This document shows, piece by piece, positions 1-10,139 of a stretch of 64,000 nucleotides of DNA. The DNA comes from Ewingella sp. CoE-038-23. Lineage in GTDB: Bacteria; Pseudomonadota; Gammaproteobacteria; Enterobacterales; Enterobacteriaceae. Location: positions 620,001 through 684,000 of the forward strand of contig NZ_JAZHOH010000001.1 of assembly GCF_040419245.1 (NCBI RefSeq), given 5' to 3'. How positions within the stretch are numbered: position 1 is the stretch's first letter; each line of letters starts with the position of its first letter. The notes beneath the pieces are model-generated. The model saw only the letters and a program-made list of their open reading frames with translations, did no database searches and was not told the DNA's origin. Made by a program: the position numbers and the translations under genes.

Positions 1-319
1 TCATCAATACGGCCGCAGTGTGCTTGAGTTCTGCACGCAGGGAATCTATGCGTGAAAGATCAACGCCGGGAACATCTTGCCATTGCGATAGCTTTTGCTG
101 CTGGCGTTCTAGCTCTTTGAGTAAATCAGTCCTTACTTCTCCACGCTCCAGAACGTCCAATAAATCAGACGCAGTGCGGAAAAAAAGTAACGCGGTAGAA
201 ATGGACGTGATTTGAGTATTGGCATGCATCTGCTGCAATAAAAACTCAATGCGCAGCCATGTCCGCATTTTTTCATTTAAAGGATGTTCAAAGAGAACGG
301 TAGTTACTACATCACTCAT
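1..319 (-). CDS. zapD: Cell division protein ZapD (5' part; runs off the window start)
   Basis: This is the N-terminal ~106 residues of ZapD (formerly YacF), a cytoplasmic protein that cross-links FtsZ filaments and stabilises the Z ring. The translation on the minus strand begins [19 protein letters not shown] and continues through an [11 protein letters not shown] segment, which is the typical ZapD start. The reading frame is still open at base 1, so the C-terminal part lies outside. The ATG overlaps the end of coaE by 8 bases, so the two are probably translationally coupled, as in the conserved coaE-zapD-yacG order. The gene appears intact as far as it is visible. Confidence 0.93.
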   Translation of the reverse strand, partial: MSDVVTTVLFEHPLNEKMRTWLRIEFLLQQMHANTQITSISTALLFFRTASDLLDVLERGEVRTDLLKELERQQQKLSQWQDVPGVDLSRIDSLRAELKHTAAVLM

Positions 320-941
320 TCTTGTCAATATCCTGTCGGGTCGCTGAAGCCGCCAATTCCAGATAACGGCTATGTAATGAAGCAACACGCGGTTCGAGCG
401 TCTCGGCACCACCGTTGTTATCAATAATGTCATCCGCGCAGGCTAATCGCTGTTGGCGAGTCGCTTGCGCAGACAGAATACTTTGAGCCTGCTGTAGGCT
501 GATACCATCGCGCTGCATGGTTCTGGCTAGCTGCGTCTGTTCGCTGACATCCACCACCAACACGCGATCCGCCACGCTATGCAATCCGTTCTCCACCAGC
601 AAAGGAACAACCCACACGAGATAGGGGGTTGTCGCCGCAGCGAAAAGTTCGCGCGTTCTGGCATGAATTAAAGGGTGAAGAAGCTGATTAACCCACTGTT
701 TTTCTTCGGGATGAGTGAAGATTTTTTGTCGCAATGCGCCGCGATTCAGTGAGCCGTCATTATGAGCAATCTCTTTACCAAAGTGATCAATTAAAGCCTG
801 TAATGCCGGTTGCCCAGGTTCTACTACCTGGCGAGCAATGACGTCAGCATCAACGATACTCACGCCGTGGCGGGCGAAGCTGTCGGCGACGGTACTTTTG
901 CCGCTGCCAATGCCCCCGGTCAATGCAACGATATAACTCAT
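312..941 (-). CDS. coaE: Dephospho-CoA kinase
   Basis: CoaE phosphorylates the 3'-hydroxyl of dephospho-CoA with ATP, the last step of coenzyme A synthesis in the cytoplasm. The 209-residue protein opens with [17 protein letters not shown], a P-loop (GGIGSGKS, residues 9-16). It carries the family [13 protein letters not shown] segment around residue 31 and a TRQQRL motif near the C-terminus. Length matches the family (about 206 residues in E. coli). It is the first gene of a minus-strand unit with zapD and overlaps it by 8 bases. The pan genes that supply pantothenate lie 31 kb away in the same window. Confidence 0.97.
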   Translation of the reverse strand: MSYIVALTGGIGSGKSTVADSFARHGVSIVDADVIARQVVEPGQPALQALIDHFGKEIAHNDGSLNRGALRQKIFTHPEEKQWVNQLLHPLIHARTRELFAAATTPYLVWVVPLLVENGLHSVADRVLVVDVSEQTQLARTMQRDGISLQQAQSILSAQATRQQRLACADDIIDNNGGAETLEPRVASLHSRYLELAASATRQDIDKNE

Positions 942-1196
942 GCGTTCACTCTAAAAAGACTGTTGGCTTAAATGATAAAGAGATTATGAGTAAGTGCAAG
1001 CCGGGCTGGTCTCGCTTTTAGCTCAAGGTTTCGCTTAATTGCAGATTCAAAGTCTGTGATTAAAGTTGTGAAAGCAGTCTTGCCGTTACGGTTTTCCTGC
1101 GTATGATAAAACCACTGGAAAGGGTGGCAAACAACCCCGTTTGTACCTTAGCGATCCGTCGCCACGATTTATCGCAACAAACCAGGACATGACCTC
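942..1196. promoter_or_regulatory. Divergent coaE/guaC intergenic region
   Basis: This 255-bp gap separates the divergent genes coaE and guaC and must hold both promoters. I can see a short inverted repeat, CAGATTC..AGTCTG, near 1041, but no operator that I can name. A weak purine-rich stretch (ACCAGGACATGACCTC) precedes the guaC ATG. Confidence 0.4.
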
Positions 1197-2240
1197 ATGC
1201 GTATTGAAGAAGATTTGAAGTTAGGTTTCAAAGACGTTTTAATCCGGCCAAAACGTTCTACCCTCAAAAGCCGTTCAGAAGTAGAGCTAGAGCGCACTTT
1301 CACCTTCAAACACCCCGGTTTCAGCTGGTCTGGCACCCCGATTATTGCGGCCAATATGGATACCGTGGGGACTTTCCGTATGGCGCAGGCTCTCGCTTCA
1401 TTCGACGTTCTTACCGCGGTGCACAAACACTACAGCGTTGAACAATGGAAGGCGTTCGTCAATGCGTCCAATGAATCTGTCCTGCGTCACGTTATGGTTT
1501 CTACCGGCACTTCAGAGTCTGATTTCACCAAGCTGAAGCAGATTTTGGCGCTTTCTCCGCTGCTTAAATTTGTGTGTCTTGATGTTGCCAACGGCTATTC
1601 AGAGCATTTTGTCTCCTTCTTACAGCGCGTGCGTGAAGCATGCCCAGACAAAGTGATTTGCGCCGGTAACGTCGTGACGGGCGAAATGGTTGAAGAACTG
1701 ATCCTCTCTGGCGCAGATATCGTCAAAGTTGGGATTGGACCTGGCTCAGTCTGCACCACGCGTGTAAAAACCGGCGTGGGCTACCCGCAGCTCTCTGCCG
1801 TAATTGAATGTGCTGACGCGGCACACGGCCTAGGCGGCCAAATCGTCAGTGATGGTGGATGTGCCGTGCCGGGCGATGTCGCCAAAGCCTTTGGCGGCGG
1901 TGCTGACTTCGTGATGCTCGGCGGTATGCTGGCTGCCCATGACGAGTGCGAAGGTACCGTGGTTGAGGAAGATGGCGAGAAGTTCATGCTGTTCTACGGC
2001 ATGAGCTCTGAATCTGCCATGAAGCGCCACGTTGGTGGCGTTGCAGAATATCGCGCTGCTGAAGGTAAAACGGTAAAACTGCCTTTACGCGGGCCGGTGG
2101 AAAATACCGTTCGCGACATCCTCGGCGGATTACGTTCTGCCTGCACCTATGTCGGCGCAGAGCGTCTAAAAGAGCTGACTAAGCGAACCACGTTTATTCG
2201 CGTAGCTGAGCAAGAAAACCGTCTTTTCGGCTCTAAATAA
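1197..2240 (+). CDS. guaC: GMP reductase
   Basis: GuaC reduces GMP to IMP with NADPH and releases ammonia, which lets cells turn guanine nucleotides back into adenine nucleotides. The 347-residue protein is a TIM-barrel enzyme of the IMPDH/GMPR family. The catalytic cysteine is visible at residue 186 in [12 protein letters not shown], and phosphate-binding glycines follow in the [26 protein letters not shown] region. The start [21 protein letters not shown] agrees with E. coli and gives the same 347-residue length. It is a single-gene transcript divergent from coaE, followed by a GC-rich hairpin at 2250-2280. Confidence 0.98.
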   Translation: MRIEEDLKLGFKDVLIRPKRSTLKSRSEVELERTFTFKHPGFSWSGTPIIAANMDTVGTFRMAQALASFDVLTAVHKHYSVEQWKAFVNASNESVLRHVMVSTGTSESDFTKLKQILALSPLLKFVCLDVANGYSEHFVSFLQRVREACPDKVICAGNVVTGEMVEELILSGADIVKVGIGPGSVCTTRVKTGVGYPQLSAVIECADAAHGLGGQIVSDGGCAVPGDVAKAFGGGADFVMLGGMLAAHDECEGTVVEEDGEKFMLFYGMSSESAMKRHVGGVAEYRAAEGKTVKLPLRGPVENTVRDILGGLRSACTYVGAERLKELTKRTTFIRVAEQENRLFGSK

Positions 2241-2249
2241 CTCGCTCGG

Positions 2250-2280
2250 GCACGGTGGCTTTTGCCTATGGCCGCCGTGC
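2250..2280 (+). terminator. Hairpin after guaC, possible terminator
   Basis: GCACGGTGGC pairs with GCCGCCGTGC across an 11-nt loop (10 pairs, one G-U). No run of T follows, so it is either a weak intrinsic terminator or an mRNA-stabilising stem. It lies between the convergent genes guaC and hofC. Confidence 0.5.
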
Positions 2281-2297
2281 TCTCTGCCTCACCTGCT

Positions 2298-3518
2298 TCA
2301 CCCCATAGCCGCACCCAGCTGGAATATCGGCAAGTACATCGCTATCACTAAACCCCCCACTAAGACCCCCATGACCACCATCATCAGTGGCTCGATGGAC
2401 TGCGCCATGGTGTCGGCCAACTGGTTTGCCTGCTGGTTATGCCACTGAGCGAGTTTCAATAAGATTTCATCCAGTGACCCTGACTCTTCGCCAATATGAA
2501 TCAACTGCTGGCAGAGGGAAGGGAATAGGGGCGAATGGCCAAAGGCTTGGTGTAGGGGCGTACCAAGAGCGATTTGATGCTTAATGTCTAAAATAGCCTG
2601 CTCAAATAGCAGATTGGTTGAAGCCGTTGCCGCAGCTTCTAGGCTAGCAATGAGTGTCAAACCCGCCTGTTGCGTCATGGCCAGCGTTTGGAAAATCTGC
2701 CCTAAGCAGCTGTCTGCTATGAGATTTCGGATCAGCGGCACGCGCATCAGTAACCTCTGTTCTCGACTACGCCACAGGGCTTGGGGATGATATTTTTTGA
2801 AATAAAAGACGGCGGCAATAATGATAAGAAAGGTTGTTGCCGGACCAAAACGTATTAATCCCTGCGAGGCAAGGATCAGTAGGGTAGTAAACCAAGGGAG
2901 CTGGGCGTCAAATGATGCATAGATTTTAGCGAATTCCGGCAAAACCATGGTTAGCATTAAAATGGTCACCGTGCTGGCAATCGCTAATACGATCAGCGGA
3001 TATCTCAGCGCTTTTTTTACCTTCTGGCTCAATTCCGCCTGTTTTTCCTGCTGTAGAGCCAACTGTAAGCAACAGTGGTCTAGCTGCCCGGTCATTTCCC
3101 CAATAGCAATAATACGGCGAAAGATAACGGGAAAAACCTGCGGAAACTGCCCCACCATGGCGGAAAGCGGAGTGCCCTCGCGCACTCCGGTGAAAATATT
3201 TTGCAGAATGCATCGCCATGGCGCTTTCGGATGCTCCTTCGCCAGCAGCGTCAAGCTGTTCACCAGAGGTAGCCCCGTTTGTAGCAGCGTCGCCAATTGC
3301 CGGATAAAGGCAATCAGGTCGGCACCTTTCCAATAGGACGCGCGTACCCTCTGGTGGCGTTTCACTCTGATCGGCTGAAGAGCCATGGTGAAAAGTTGTT
3401 GATGCACGGCAAGCTCATCCGCCGCTAGCAGTTCTCCTGACTGGAAGTGGCCAAGCGCGTCGACACCCTCCCAGCGATACAAATTCAGGCGATGTGTTGG
3501 CGGATGAGCTTCAGTCAT
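2298..3518 (-). CDS. hofC: Type IV pilus inner-membrane platform protein HofC (PilC/GspF family)
   Basis: HofC is the polytopic inner-membrane platform of the type IV pilus machine, on which the HofB ATPase acts to insert pilin subunits. The 406-residue protein has two GspF domains, each with a GEMTGQL- or GEESGSL-type glycine motif (IGEMTGQLDHC and IGEESGSLDEI). Hydrophobic segments lie near residues 175-195 (PLIVLAIASTVTILML), 215-250 and at the C-terminus (MMVVMGVLVGGLVIAMYLPIF). It is the last gene of ppdD-hofB-hofC and overlaps the end of hofB by 4 bases. No frameshift is visible, so the pilus genes look intact, although in E. coli the homologous genes are silent under most conditions. 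Confidence 0.95.
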   Translation of the reverse strand: MTEAHPPTHRLNLYRWEGVDALGHFQSGELLAADELAVHQQLFTMALQPIRVKRHQRVRASYWKGADLIAFIRQLATLLQTGLPLVNSLTLLAKEHPKAPWRCILQNIFTGVREGTPLSAMVGQFPQVFPVIFRRIIAIGEMTGQLDHCCLQLALQQEKQAELSQKVKKALRYPLIVLAIASTVTILMLTMVLPEFAKIYASFDAQLPWFTTLLILASQGLIRFGPATTFLIIIAAVFYFKKYHPQALWRSREQRLLMRVPLIRNLIADSCLGQIFQTLAMTQQAGLTLIASLEAAATASTNLLFEQAILDIKHQIALGTPLHQAFGHSPLFPSLCQQLIHIGEESGSLDEILLKLAQWHNQQANQLADTMAQSIEPLMMVVMGVLVGGLVIAMYLPIFQLGAAMG

Positions 3519-4990
3519 GCAGCTTCTCCTTCACCTGAAACGCGATAGAGCTCCTCCAGCGAGGTAGTACCTTGCTGGACCAGCAACATCCCCGCTTCCA
3601 TCAGCGTTTTATATCCCTGCGAGCGCGCAATTTTATTCAAATCTGTCACGCTTGCGCCATTAACCAGTGCCTGTTGTAGCGCAGGAGTAATGGTTAAAAT
3701 CTCATAAATCCCCGTCCTGCCATAATAGCCTTGATAGCAGCGCTCACAGCCTACTGCAATCCATAACGGCATCGGGCCGGGGCGGCCTTTCTCACTATGA
3801 TTGACGAAAGAAGCATGAGGTTTTCGACAGTGTGGACAGAGCTTGCGTACCAGCCGTTGGGCAATCACCAGCTTTAAACTGGCGGCAATGTGATAGCCCT
3901 CAATACCCATCTGCCCCAATCGATTAAGGGTTTCGCAAGTTGAATTGGTGTGCAGAGTCGACAGCACCATATGGCCCGTTTGTGCCGCCTTTATGGCGAT
4001 TTCAGCCGTTTCCTGATCGCGTATTTCGCCAACCATGATGACGTCGGGATCTTGCCGCAGTAGGGCGCGCAGCACGGTAGCGAAGCTTAAATCCGTTTTG
4101 GTATTAATCTGGGTTTGATTAATACCCGTCACGGGGATCTCGACCGGGTCCTCGACGCTACAGATATTACGCTGTACAGCATTCAGGTGCCGCAAACCGC
4201 CATACAGCGTGACGGTTTTGCCACTGCCTGTTGGGCCAGTGACCAGAATCAGCCCCTGCGGGCATTTCAAGGCGTTGATGTAATGGCATAAATCTCGCGG
4301 AGTGAAACCCAGCTGGTCCAACCCTAAATCTTGCTCAGTGATCTTCAGCACCCGCAAGACGATTTTTTCACCATAAAGCGTGGGCAGCGAAGAGATACGC
4401 AGTGAAAAGCGTTGGTTTTGTAGTGTCACCATCAGTTGCCCGTCCTGCGGCAATCTTCGTTCTGCCACATTGAGCTGGCCCATGATTTTGATTCGAGCGC
4501 ACAGGCTGGCGGTCATTGAAGCCTCTGGCCCTGGGATCTCCTGCAACACCCCATCAATGCGTAAACGGATACGCAGGGCATTTTCGTTAGGCTCGAAATG
4601 GATATCTGAAGCGCGGCGAAGTATGGCAGTGCGCAGAACCTGATTTAAGAAATTCACCACCGGCGCTTCACTGTCATCATCCAGCTCGTTACTGCTGGTG
4701 GAGAGCACTGACGCCATAGCCGTCGGTTCTTCTAACGCCACTTCTTGTTGAGAAGCCGTAGATTTTTCGATGGCCTGGGTGAAACGTTCCGCAGTCCACA
4801 ATTCAATTTCAATTTTTAGGGCACAGGCAAATTCAAGCGCCTTTTTAAGTGCATCGGTATCGCTTTCAATTTCATGACAGGCGACCCGTATGATTGAATC
4901 ATCCTTGTGTAAAACAATGGCTTTATAGCGCTGGCAAAGCTTATCAAGCGCTTCGTCAGTCGGGTGAGTATGGCTTGCTGATATGTTCAT
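3515..4990 (-). CDS. hofB: Type IV pilus assembly ATPase HofB (GspE/PilB family)
   Basis: HofB is the cytoplasmic hexameric ATPase expected to power type IV pilus extension. In the 491-residue protein the Walker A motif is GPTGSGKT, the Walker B region is DPDVIMVGEIRDQETAEIA, and a GspE-type zinc-binding set follows (CPHC and CERC). A less conserved N-terminal MshEN/GspE-N domain covers about the first 130 residues. It overlaps ppdD upstream and hofC downstream by 4 bases each, a tightly coupled operon. It is somewhat longer than E. coli HofB (461 residues), the difference being mostly at the N-terminus. Confidence 0.95.
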   Translation of the reverse strand: MNISASHTHPTDEALDKLCQRYKAIVLHKDDSIIRVACHEIESDTDALKKALEFACALKIEIELWTAERFTQAIEKSTASQQEVALEEPTAMASVLSTSSNELDDDSEAPVVNFLNQVLRTAILRRASDIHFEPNENALRIRLRIDGVLQEIPGPEASMTASLCARIKIMGQLNVAERRLPQDGQLMVTLQNQRFSLRISSLPTLYGEKIVLRVLKITEQDLGLDQLGFTPRDLCHYINALKCPQGLILVTGPTGSGKTVTLYGGLRHLNAVQRNICSVEDPVEIPVTGINQTQINTKTDLSFATVLRALLRQDPDVIMVGEIRDQETAEIAIKAAQTGHMVLSTLHTNSTCETLNRLGQMGIEGYHIAASLKLVIAQRLVRKLCPHCRKPHASFVNHSEKGRPGPMPLWIAVGCERCYQGYYGRTGIYEILTITPALQQALVNGASVTDLNKIARSQGYKTLMEAGMLLVQQGTTSLEELYRVSGEGEAA

Positions 4991-5454
4991 TCCGCAGCCT
5001 TAGGCGGTGTGGCAAAGCGGAAGACGCTTTCACAAGCCTGTTTCATTACTGCGTTTTGGGTATTGGTGCAGGTTCTGCTCCAGCTGATTGTTCCTGAGGT
5101 GGCATTGAGGGAAGGGGCCATCACCACGCTTAAACCATTTAGCGCCTGTTGGCCTGTCAGGGTGATCACGCCCGCTGCCACGGCAACCTGACTGACATAG
5201 CGCGTTGCGGCCGTCGCCGGAATGCCTTGAGTGGCGATATTGCAGGGGGTGAGGGTGCCCTGATCAATAGCGCAAAGCTCAACGCCGGTTTTATAGGGCA
5301 CCATGGTTTGCAGCATATCGGTGAGCGCGGCTTTTTGAATGTAACTTTGGTAGGCCGGAATACCAATGGCGCTGAGTATGGCAATAATGGCAATCACCAC
5401 CATCAGTTCGATAAGTGTAAATCCTTGTTGTCTAAGCTGATTGTTTCTCGTCAT
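4987..5454 (-). CDS. ppdD: Prepilin PpdD, major type IV pilin subunit
   Basis: PpdD is the structural subunit of the enterobacterial type IV pilus. The 155-residue translation has the class III signal MTRNNQLRQQG followed by FTLIELMVVIAIIAILSAIGIPAYQSY. Prepilin peptidase should cut before the Phe and the hydrophobic helix then forms the pilus core, with the key Glu at position +5. Four cysteines lie in the mature domain. An earlier ATG (base 5460, MHMTRN) is only 2-3 bases from the AAGGAG Shine-Dalgarno, so the ATG at 5454 is preferred. It heads ppdD-hofB-hofC and is close to nadC, as in E. coli. Confidence 0.95.
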   Translation of the reverse strand: MTRNNQLRQQGFTLIELMVVIAIIAILSAIGIPAYQSYIQKAALTDMLQTMVPYKTGVELCAIDQGTLTPCNIATQGIPATAATRYVSQVAVAAGVITLTGQQALNGLSVVMAPSLNATSGTISWSRTCTNTQNAVMKQACESVFRFATPPKAAE

Positions 5455-5701
5455 GTGCATTTCTCCTTAATATTAATGGCTTGAAATCGGGCCTCCATCG
5501 CCCTTGGCCAGCAACTTAGCGATTAATATTTTCAGGTGCTACTCCCGTTGAACGGCTCTCCGCGACACCTCCAGAAATTAAAATGAGCGCATGCAAAAGC
5601 CCGCAAAGATTGCGGCATGTCTCGCAATGTTGAAGGTTGGGGTCAGAAGAATTCCGTATTACAAGAAATAAGGTGATAGAAGGTAAGGCAGGAAGAGAAA
5701 T

Positions 5702-5721
5702 GCCCTCTGATGACAGAGGGC
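5702..5721 (-). terminator. Hairpin downstream of nadC
   Basis: GCCCTCTG and CAGAGGGC form a perfect 8-bp stem with a 4-nt loop about 26 bases after the nadC stop. On the minus strand it is followed by ATTTCTCTTCC, a poor U-tract, so termination may be partial. It lies in the 293-bp gap between nadC and ppdD, where I see no other gene. Confidence 0.55.
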
Positions 5722-5747
5722 GAGGTAACAATGAGAAGCTAAAAGGA

Positions 5748-6662
<915 letters not shown>

Positions 6663-6735
6663 CTAAGGGAGAGAAAAAAACATGCTACCCTGTTGCCGTA
6701 ATAAGTACCACCAAAGCCCACCGTTGAGGTCCTTG

Positions 6736-7305
6736 ATGCAGTTAGAAAATGGCTGGATTACCGAAGCCCGAAAGGTAATTTCCCCGCACTTTGATCTTCG
6801 CCCTGAAGATGAAATTCCTTCGTTGCTGGTTATTCATAACATCAGCCTGCCGCCCGGTCAGTTTGGCGGTCCTTATATTGATCAACTGTTTACCGGAACG
6901 CTGGACCCCAACGAGCACCCTTATTTTGCTGATATCCATCATTTACGCGTGGCGGCGCACTGTCTGATTCGTCGTGATGGGGAGATTGTGCAGTATGTGC
7001 CTTTCGACAAACGTGCATGGCATGCTGGCGTTTCGGTGTGGCAGGGAAGGGAGCGCTGTAACGACTTTTCAATTGGTATTGAGCTGGAAGGGACGGATTC
7101 CGACCCCTTTACCGAGGCGCAATATCAAAGCCTGATTTCAGTTAGTGAGTTGTTAATTAAGCACTATCCTATTAGTGTTGATAGCATCACTGGTCACAGT
7201 GACATCGCCCCCGGCCGCAAAACGGACCCCGGCCCTGAGTTTCAGTGGGAGCACTATTTGTCATCATTAGGGCAACATCAGGTTAACGAGAGCGACAGGG
7301 ACTGA
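6736..7305 (+). CDS. ampD: 1,6-anhydro-N-acetylmuramyl-L-alanine amidase AmpD
   Basis: AmpD is a cytoplasmic zinc amidase that removes the peptide from anhydro-muropeptides during wall recycling. Its loss raises the inducer level for AmpR-controlled AmpC beta-lactamase. The 189-residue protein has the amidase_2 fold signature LLVIHNISLPPGQFGG (first zinc His) and GHSDIAPGRKTDPGPEF (second His and the Asp ligand). The ATG at 6736 is chosen because it lines up with other AmpD starts and follows a GAGG; an upstream in-frame ATG at 6682 would add 18 unconserved residues. It is followed by ampE with a 67-bp gap, the usual ampDE operon. Confidence 0.97.
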   Translation: MQLENGWITEARKVISPHFDLRPEDEIPSLLVIHNISLPPGQFGGPYIDQLFTGTLDPNEHPYFADIHHLRVAAHCLIRRDGEIVQYVPFDKRAWHAGVSVWQGRERCNDFSIGIELEGTDSDPFTEAQYQSLISVSELLIKHYPISVDSITGHSDIAPGRKTDPGPEFQWEHYLSSLGQHQVNESDRD

Positions 7306-7372
7306 CGTAAACTACGGCGTAATGGATGGGCTATTTTCCGCCCTTGACGTGCAACAGAGAGAGTAATTACCG

Positions 7373-8227
7373 ATGACGTTATTTACCTTATTGTTGGTGC
7401 TGGCTTGGGAGCGCCTGTTCAAATTGGGCGAGCACTGGCAGTTAGATCATCGTTTCGAAGTGATTTTCCGTCGCGGGCATAATGCCAGCCTGACGAAAAC
7501 TCTGGCGATTGCCATTGTCTGGATGGCCCTGCTGTGGCTGGTACTGCGGGCGTTTCACGGTTTCTTCTTCGGCGTGCCATCTTTAATTCTTTGGGTAGTG
7601 ATTTGCCTGTTCTGCATCGGCGCGGGTATTAAGCGCAAGCATTACCGTGCCTATCTCAAGGCAGCGCGTCAGGGAGATGCTAACGCTTGTTCGGCTATGG
7701 CCGAGGAGCTAGCCCTGATCCACGGTTTACCGGTTGATTGTACTGAAGAAGTTCGGCTAAGAGAGTTACAAAACGCGCTGCTGTGGATTAACTTCCGCTA
7801 CTATCTGGCACCGCTGTTTTGGTTCGTGGTTTTCGGTCCTTACGGCCCAATTGCGCTGGGTGGTTACGCCGTCTTGCGTGGCTATCAAACTTGGCTGGCG
7901 CGCCATACCACGCCGATGAAACGTTCGCAGTCTGGTGTGGATGCCTTATTGCATATTCTGGATTGGATCCCTGTTCGGCTGGCGGGTGTGGCTTACGCGC
8001 TGCTGGGACATGGCGAGAAAGCGCTGCCAGCATGGTTTGCTTCTCTGGGGGATATCCACACATCGCAATATCAGGTTTTGACTAATCTGGCACAGTTCTC
8101 TCTGGCCCGTGACCCGCATACCGACCCGGTGCAAACGCCGCGCTCTGCTGTCTCTCTGGCGCGAAAAGTCACCATGATTATTCTGGTGGTGGTTGCTATT
8201 CTGACCATTTACGGCACTCTGGTTTAA
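7373..8227 (+). CDS. ampE: Beta-lactamase regulator AmpE, inner-membrane protein
   Basis: AmpE is an inner-membrane protein of the cobalamin-synthesis CobD/CbiB-like fold, encoded with ampD. Its exact task is unsettled; it has been proposed as a sensor linked to beta-lactamase induction. The 284-residue protein starts [22 protein letters not shown]. Its membrane segments lie roughly at residues 40-60, 66-85, 140-165 and 265-284. The length equals E. coli AmpE. A strong hairpin with flanking A and T runs follows at 8251-8282. Confidence 0.96.
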   Translation: MTLFTLLLVLAWERLFKLGEHWQLDHRFEVIFRRGHNASLTKTLAIAIVWMALLWLVLRAFHGFFFGVPSLILWVVICLFCIGAGIKRKHYRAYLKAARQGDANACSAMAEELALIHGLPVDCTEEVRLRELQNALLWINFRYYLAPLFWFVVFGPYGPIALGGYAVLRGYQTWLARHTTPMKRSQSGVDALLHILDWIPVRLAGVAYALLGHGEKALPAWFASLGDIHTSQYQVLTNLAQFSLARDPHTDPVQTPRSAVSLARKVTMIILVVVAILTIYGTLV

Positions 8228-8250
8228 GCTCGAGCAAACCTCCCGCCCAT

Positions 8251-8282
8251 AAAAAAAAGCCCGATTATTCACCGGGCTTTTT
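8251..8282. terminator. Bidirectional terminator between ampE and aroP
   Basis: AAAAGCCCG and CGGGCTTTT form a stem with a run of A upstream and T downstream, so it can serve both convergent transcripts, ampE and aroP. Confidence 0.85.
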
Positions 8283-8325
8283 ACTTTTAACATCTATAAG
8301 CCAGAACGCTTGTAAGTGAAAAACC

Positions 8326-9702
8326 TTACTTTGCCGCTGCGTTCAACGCTTTACTATTTCTGCTTTTCAGCAGGTAACCCACGGCCAGAATGGCGATCCA
8401 CACAGGGATCAGCCATACGGAGATGGCCATGCCCGGGGTGATAGCCATAATCACCAGAATTGCCGCCATAAAGAGCAGGCAGATGTAGTTACCGACTGGA
8501 TAGAGCAGCGCTTTGAACTTCGGCTCCACGCCTTCTTTACGTTTAGCCTGGCGGAACTTGATGTGTGCCAGGCTGATCATCGCCCAGTTGATCACCAATG
8601 CTGAAACCACCAACGCCATCAGCAGTCCAAAGGCTTCGCCCGGCATCAGGTAGTTAATCAATACGCAAAGCGCGGTAGTCGCAGCTGACACTAGAATTGA
8701 GCTTACCGGCACGCCGCGTTTATCCACATTGAGCAAGGCTTTTGGCGCATTGCCCTGTTGAGCAAGGCCGAACAGCATACGGCTGTTGCAGTATACGCAG
8801 CTGTTATAGACCGACAGCGCCGCCGTCAGGATAACCACGTTCAGGGCGTTAGCCACCAGCGCGTCTCCAAGCTCATGGAAAATCAGTACGAACGGGCTGG
8901 TGTCTGGCCCTACGCGCGTCCAAGGCATCAGTGAAAGCAGCACTGCCAGCGAACCCACATAGAAAATCAGGATGCGGTAGATAACCTGATTGGTCGCTTT
9001 TGGAATGCTGACCTCTGGATTATCGGCTTCTGCGGCAGTAATACCAACCAGCTCAAGGCCGCCAAACGAGAACATAATGATCGCCATCATCATGACTAGC
9101 CCGGTCATGCCGTGAGGCAGGAATCCGCCTTGTTCCCACAGGTTTCGCACGGTTGCCTGCGGGCCAGCGGTGTCGCTGAACAGCAACCAGCCACCGAACA
9201 GGATCATGGCAACAACGGCCACAACCTTAATGATTGCAAACCAGAATTCCATCTCACCAAACACTTTGACGTTGGTGAGGTTGATGGCGTTAATCAGCAC
9301 GAAGAAAGCTGCTGCAGAGGCCCATGTTGGGATCTCCGGCCACCAGAATTGAATGTATTTACCGACGGCGGTCAGTTCTGCCATGGCAACCAGGATGTAA
9401 AGCACCCAGTAGTTCCAGCCCGACGCGAAGCCAGCAAAACCACCCCAATATTTATAGGCAAAATGGCTAAATGAGCCTGCTACAGGCTCTTCCACGACCA
9501 TCTCACCCAGCTGACGCATAATCAAAAAAGCTATAAATCCAGCAATAATGTAGCCAAGGATAATTCCCGGGCCCGCGGACTGGATAACGGAGGCGCTGCC
9601 CAGAAACAGGCCTGTCCCGACAGCCCCGCCCAGCGCAATCAACTGAATGTGGCGGTTTTTTAACCCGCGCTTCAGCTCATCGCCATGTTGTCGATCATCC
9701 AT
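8326..9702 (-). CDS. aroP: Aromatic amino acid:H+ symporter AroP
   Basis: AroP imports phenylalanine, tyrosine and tryptophan across the inner membrane by proton symport. The 458-residue protein belongs to the amino acid permease (APC) family with about 12 membrane helices. The family signature begins LKNRHIQLIALGGAVGTGLF and continues GSASVIQSAGPGIILGYIIAG in the first helix; EPVAGSFSHFAYKYWGGFAGFASGWNYW follows as written in two blocks further on. Length and local wording match AroP better than PheP or the GABA and lysine permeases. Two TyrR-type boxes upstream (9758-9798) support the assignment. It is divergent from pdhR, as in E. coli. Confidence 0.94.
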   Translation of the reverse strand: MDDRQHGDELKRGLKNRHIQLIALGGAVGTGLFLGSASVIQSAGPGIILGYIIAGFIAFLIMRQLGEMVVEEPVAGSFSHFAYKYWGGFAGFASGWNYWVLYILVAMAELTAVGKYIQFWWPEIPTWASAAAFFVLINAINLTNVKVFGEMEFWFAIIKVVAVVAMILFGGWLLFSDTAGPQATVRNLWEQGGFLPHGMTGLVMMMAIIMFSFGGLELVGITAAEADNPEVSIPKATNQVIYRILIFYVGSLAVLLSLMPWTRVGPDTSPFVLIFHELGDALVANALNVVILTAALSVYNSCVYCNSRMLFGLAQQGNAPKALLNVDKRGVPVSSILVSAATTALCVLINYLMPGEAFGLLMALVVSALVINWAMISLAHIKFRQAKRKEGVEPKFKALLYPVGNYICLLFMAAILVIMAITPGMAISVWLIPVWIAILAVGYLLKSRNSKALNAAAK

Positions 9703-9757
9703 CTACTGATCCTCTGTGTTTGGGTAAACCCCATACAAATCTGCAAGTTAAGCAAGT

Positions 9758-9798
9758 TGTAAGGCGATGATTACAGTTATTGTATCTATTTATTTACG
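9758..9798 (-). promoter_or_regulatory. Tandem TyrR boxes upstream of aroP
   Basis: Two matches to the TyrR box TGTAAA-N6-TTTACA are seen: TGTAAGGCGATGATTACA at 9758-9775 and TGTATCTATTTATTTACG at 9781-9798. They are separated by 5 bp, 23 bp centre to centre. A strong box beside a weak box at this spacing is the known arrangement at E. coli aroP, where TyrR represses in response to aromatic amino acids. Sequence matches are direct; function is inferred. Confidence 0.75.
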
Positions 9799-10139
9799 GC
9801 TGTCATGAAGCAAAAAATCAGCATGAACTACCGTTGGGGCAAGAATAGTGGTATGCGCAAAAGTTTGCACCTGCTTTATGCAGCATTTGAATAACTCATA
9901 AGCAAATAATGTGGAAATTTGTCCCAGATCTAAAAAATGTGATCCCGACCCGAGCAAAAAATAGGAATGCTAAATATTTGTTAAAATGTGCGAGCCTTGC
10001 TCATTTGCGGGGCGACCATATGGACACAAGGTGAATACTTTGTTACTTTACGGCCACGTTTTTTAAATTGGTATTACCAATTTACTCCGTGCACTCACAG
10101 ATGTGCTACTCGCAGATTGCTATTCGTAGAGACCGTCAC
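9799..10139. promoter_or_regulatory. pdhR promoter region
   Basis: This is the rest of the 437-bp divergent aroP/pdhR gap. It is AT-rich, with no convincing gene. It must hold the pdh promoter, and it ends with the PdhR operator at 10067-10081 and a GAGA-type ribosome site before the pdhR ATG. I could not fix the -10/-35 boxes with confidence. Confidence 0.5.
10067..10081 (+). promoter_or_regulatory. PdhR operator
   Basis: ATTGGTATTACCAAT is a perfect palindrome and an exact match to the PdhR recognition pattern ATTGGTNNNACCAAT. It sits 59 bases before the pdhR start, where E. coli has its operator. PdhR should repress the pdhR-aceEF transcript here until pyruvate binds. Confidence 0.9.

Noticed and set aside
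5516..5731. 71-codon minus-strand frame between nadC and ppdD
   Set aside because: It overlaps the nadC terminator hairpin and has no coding character.
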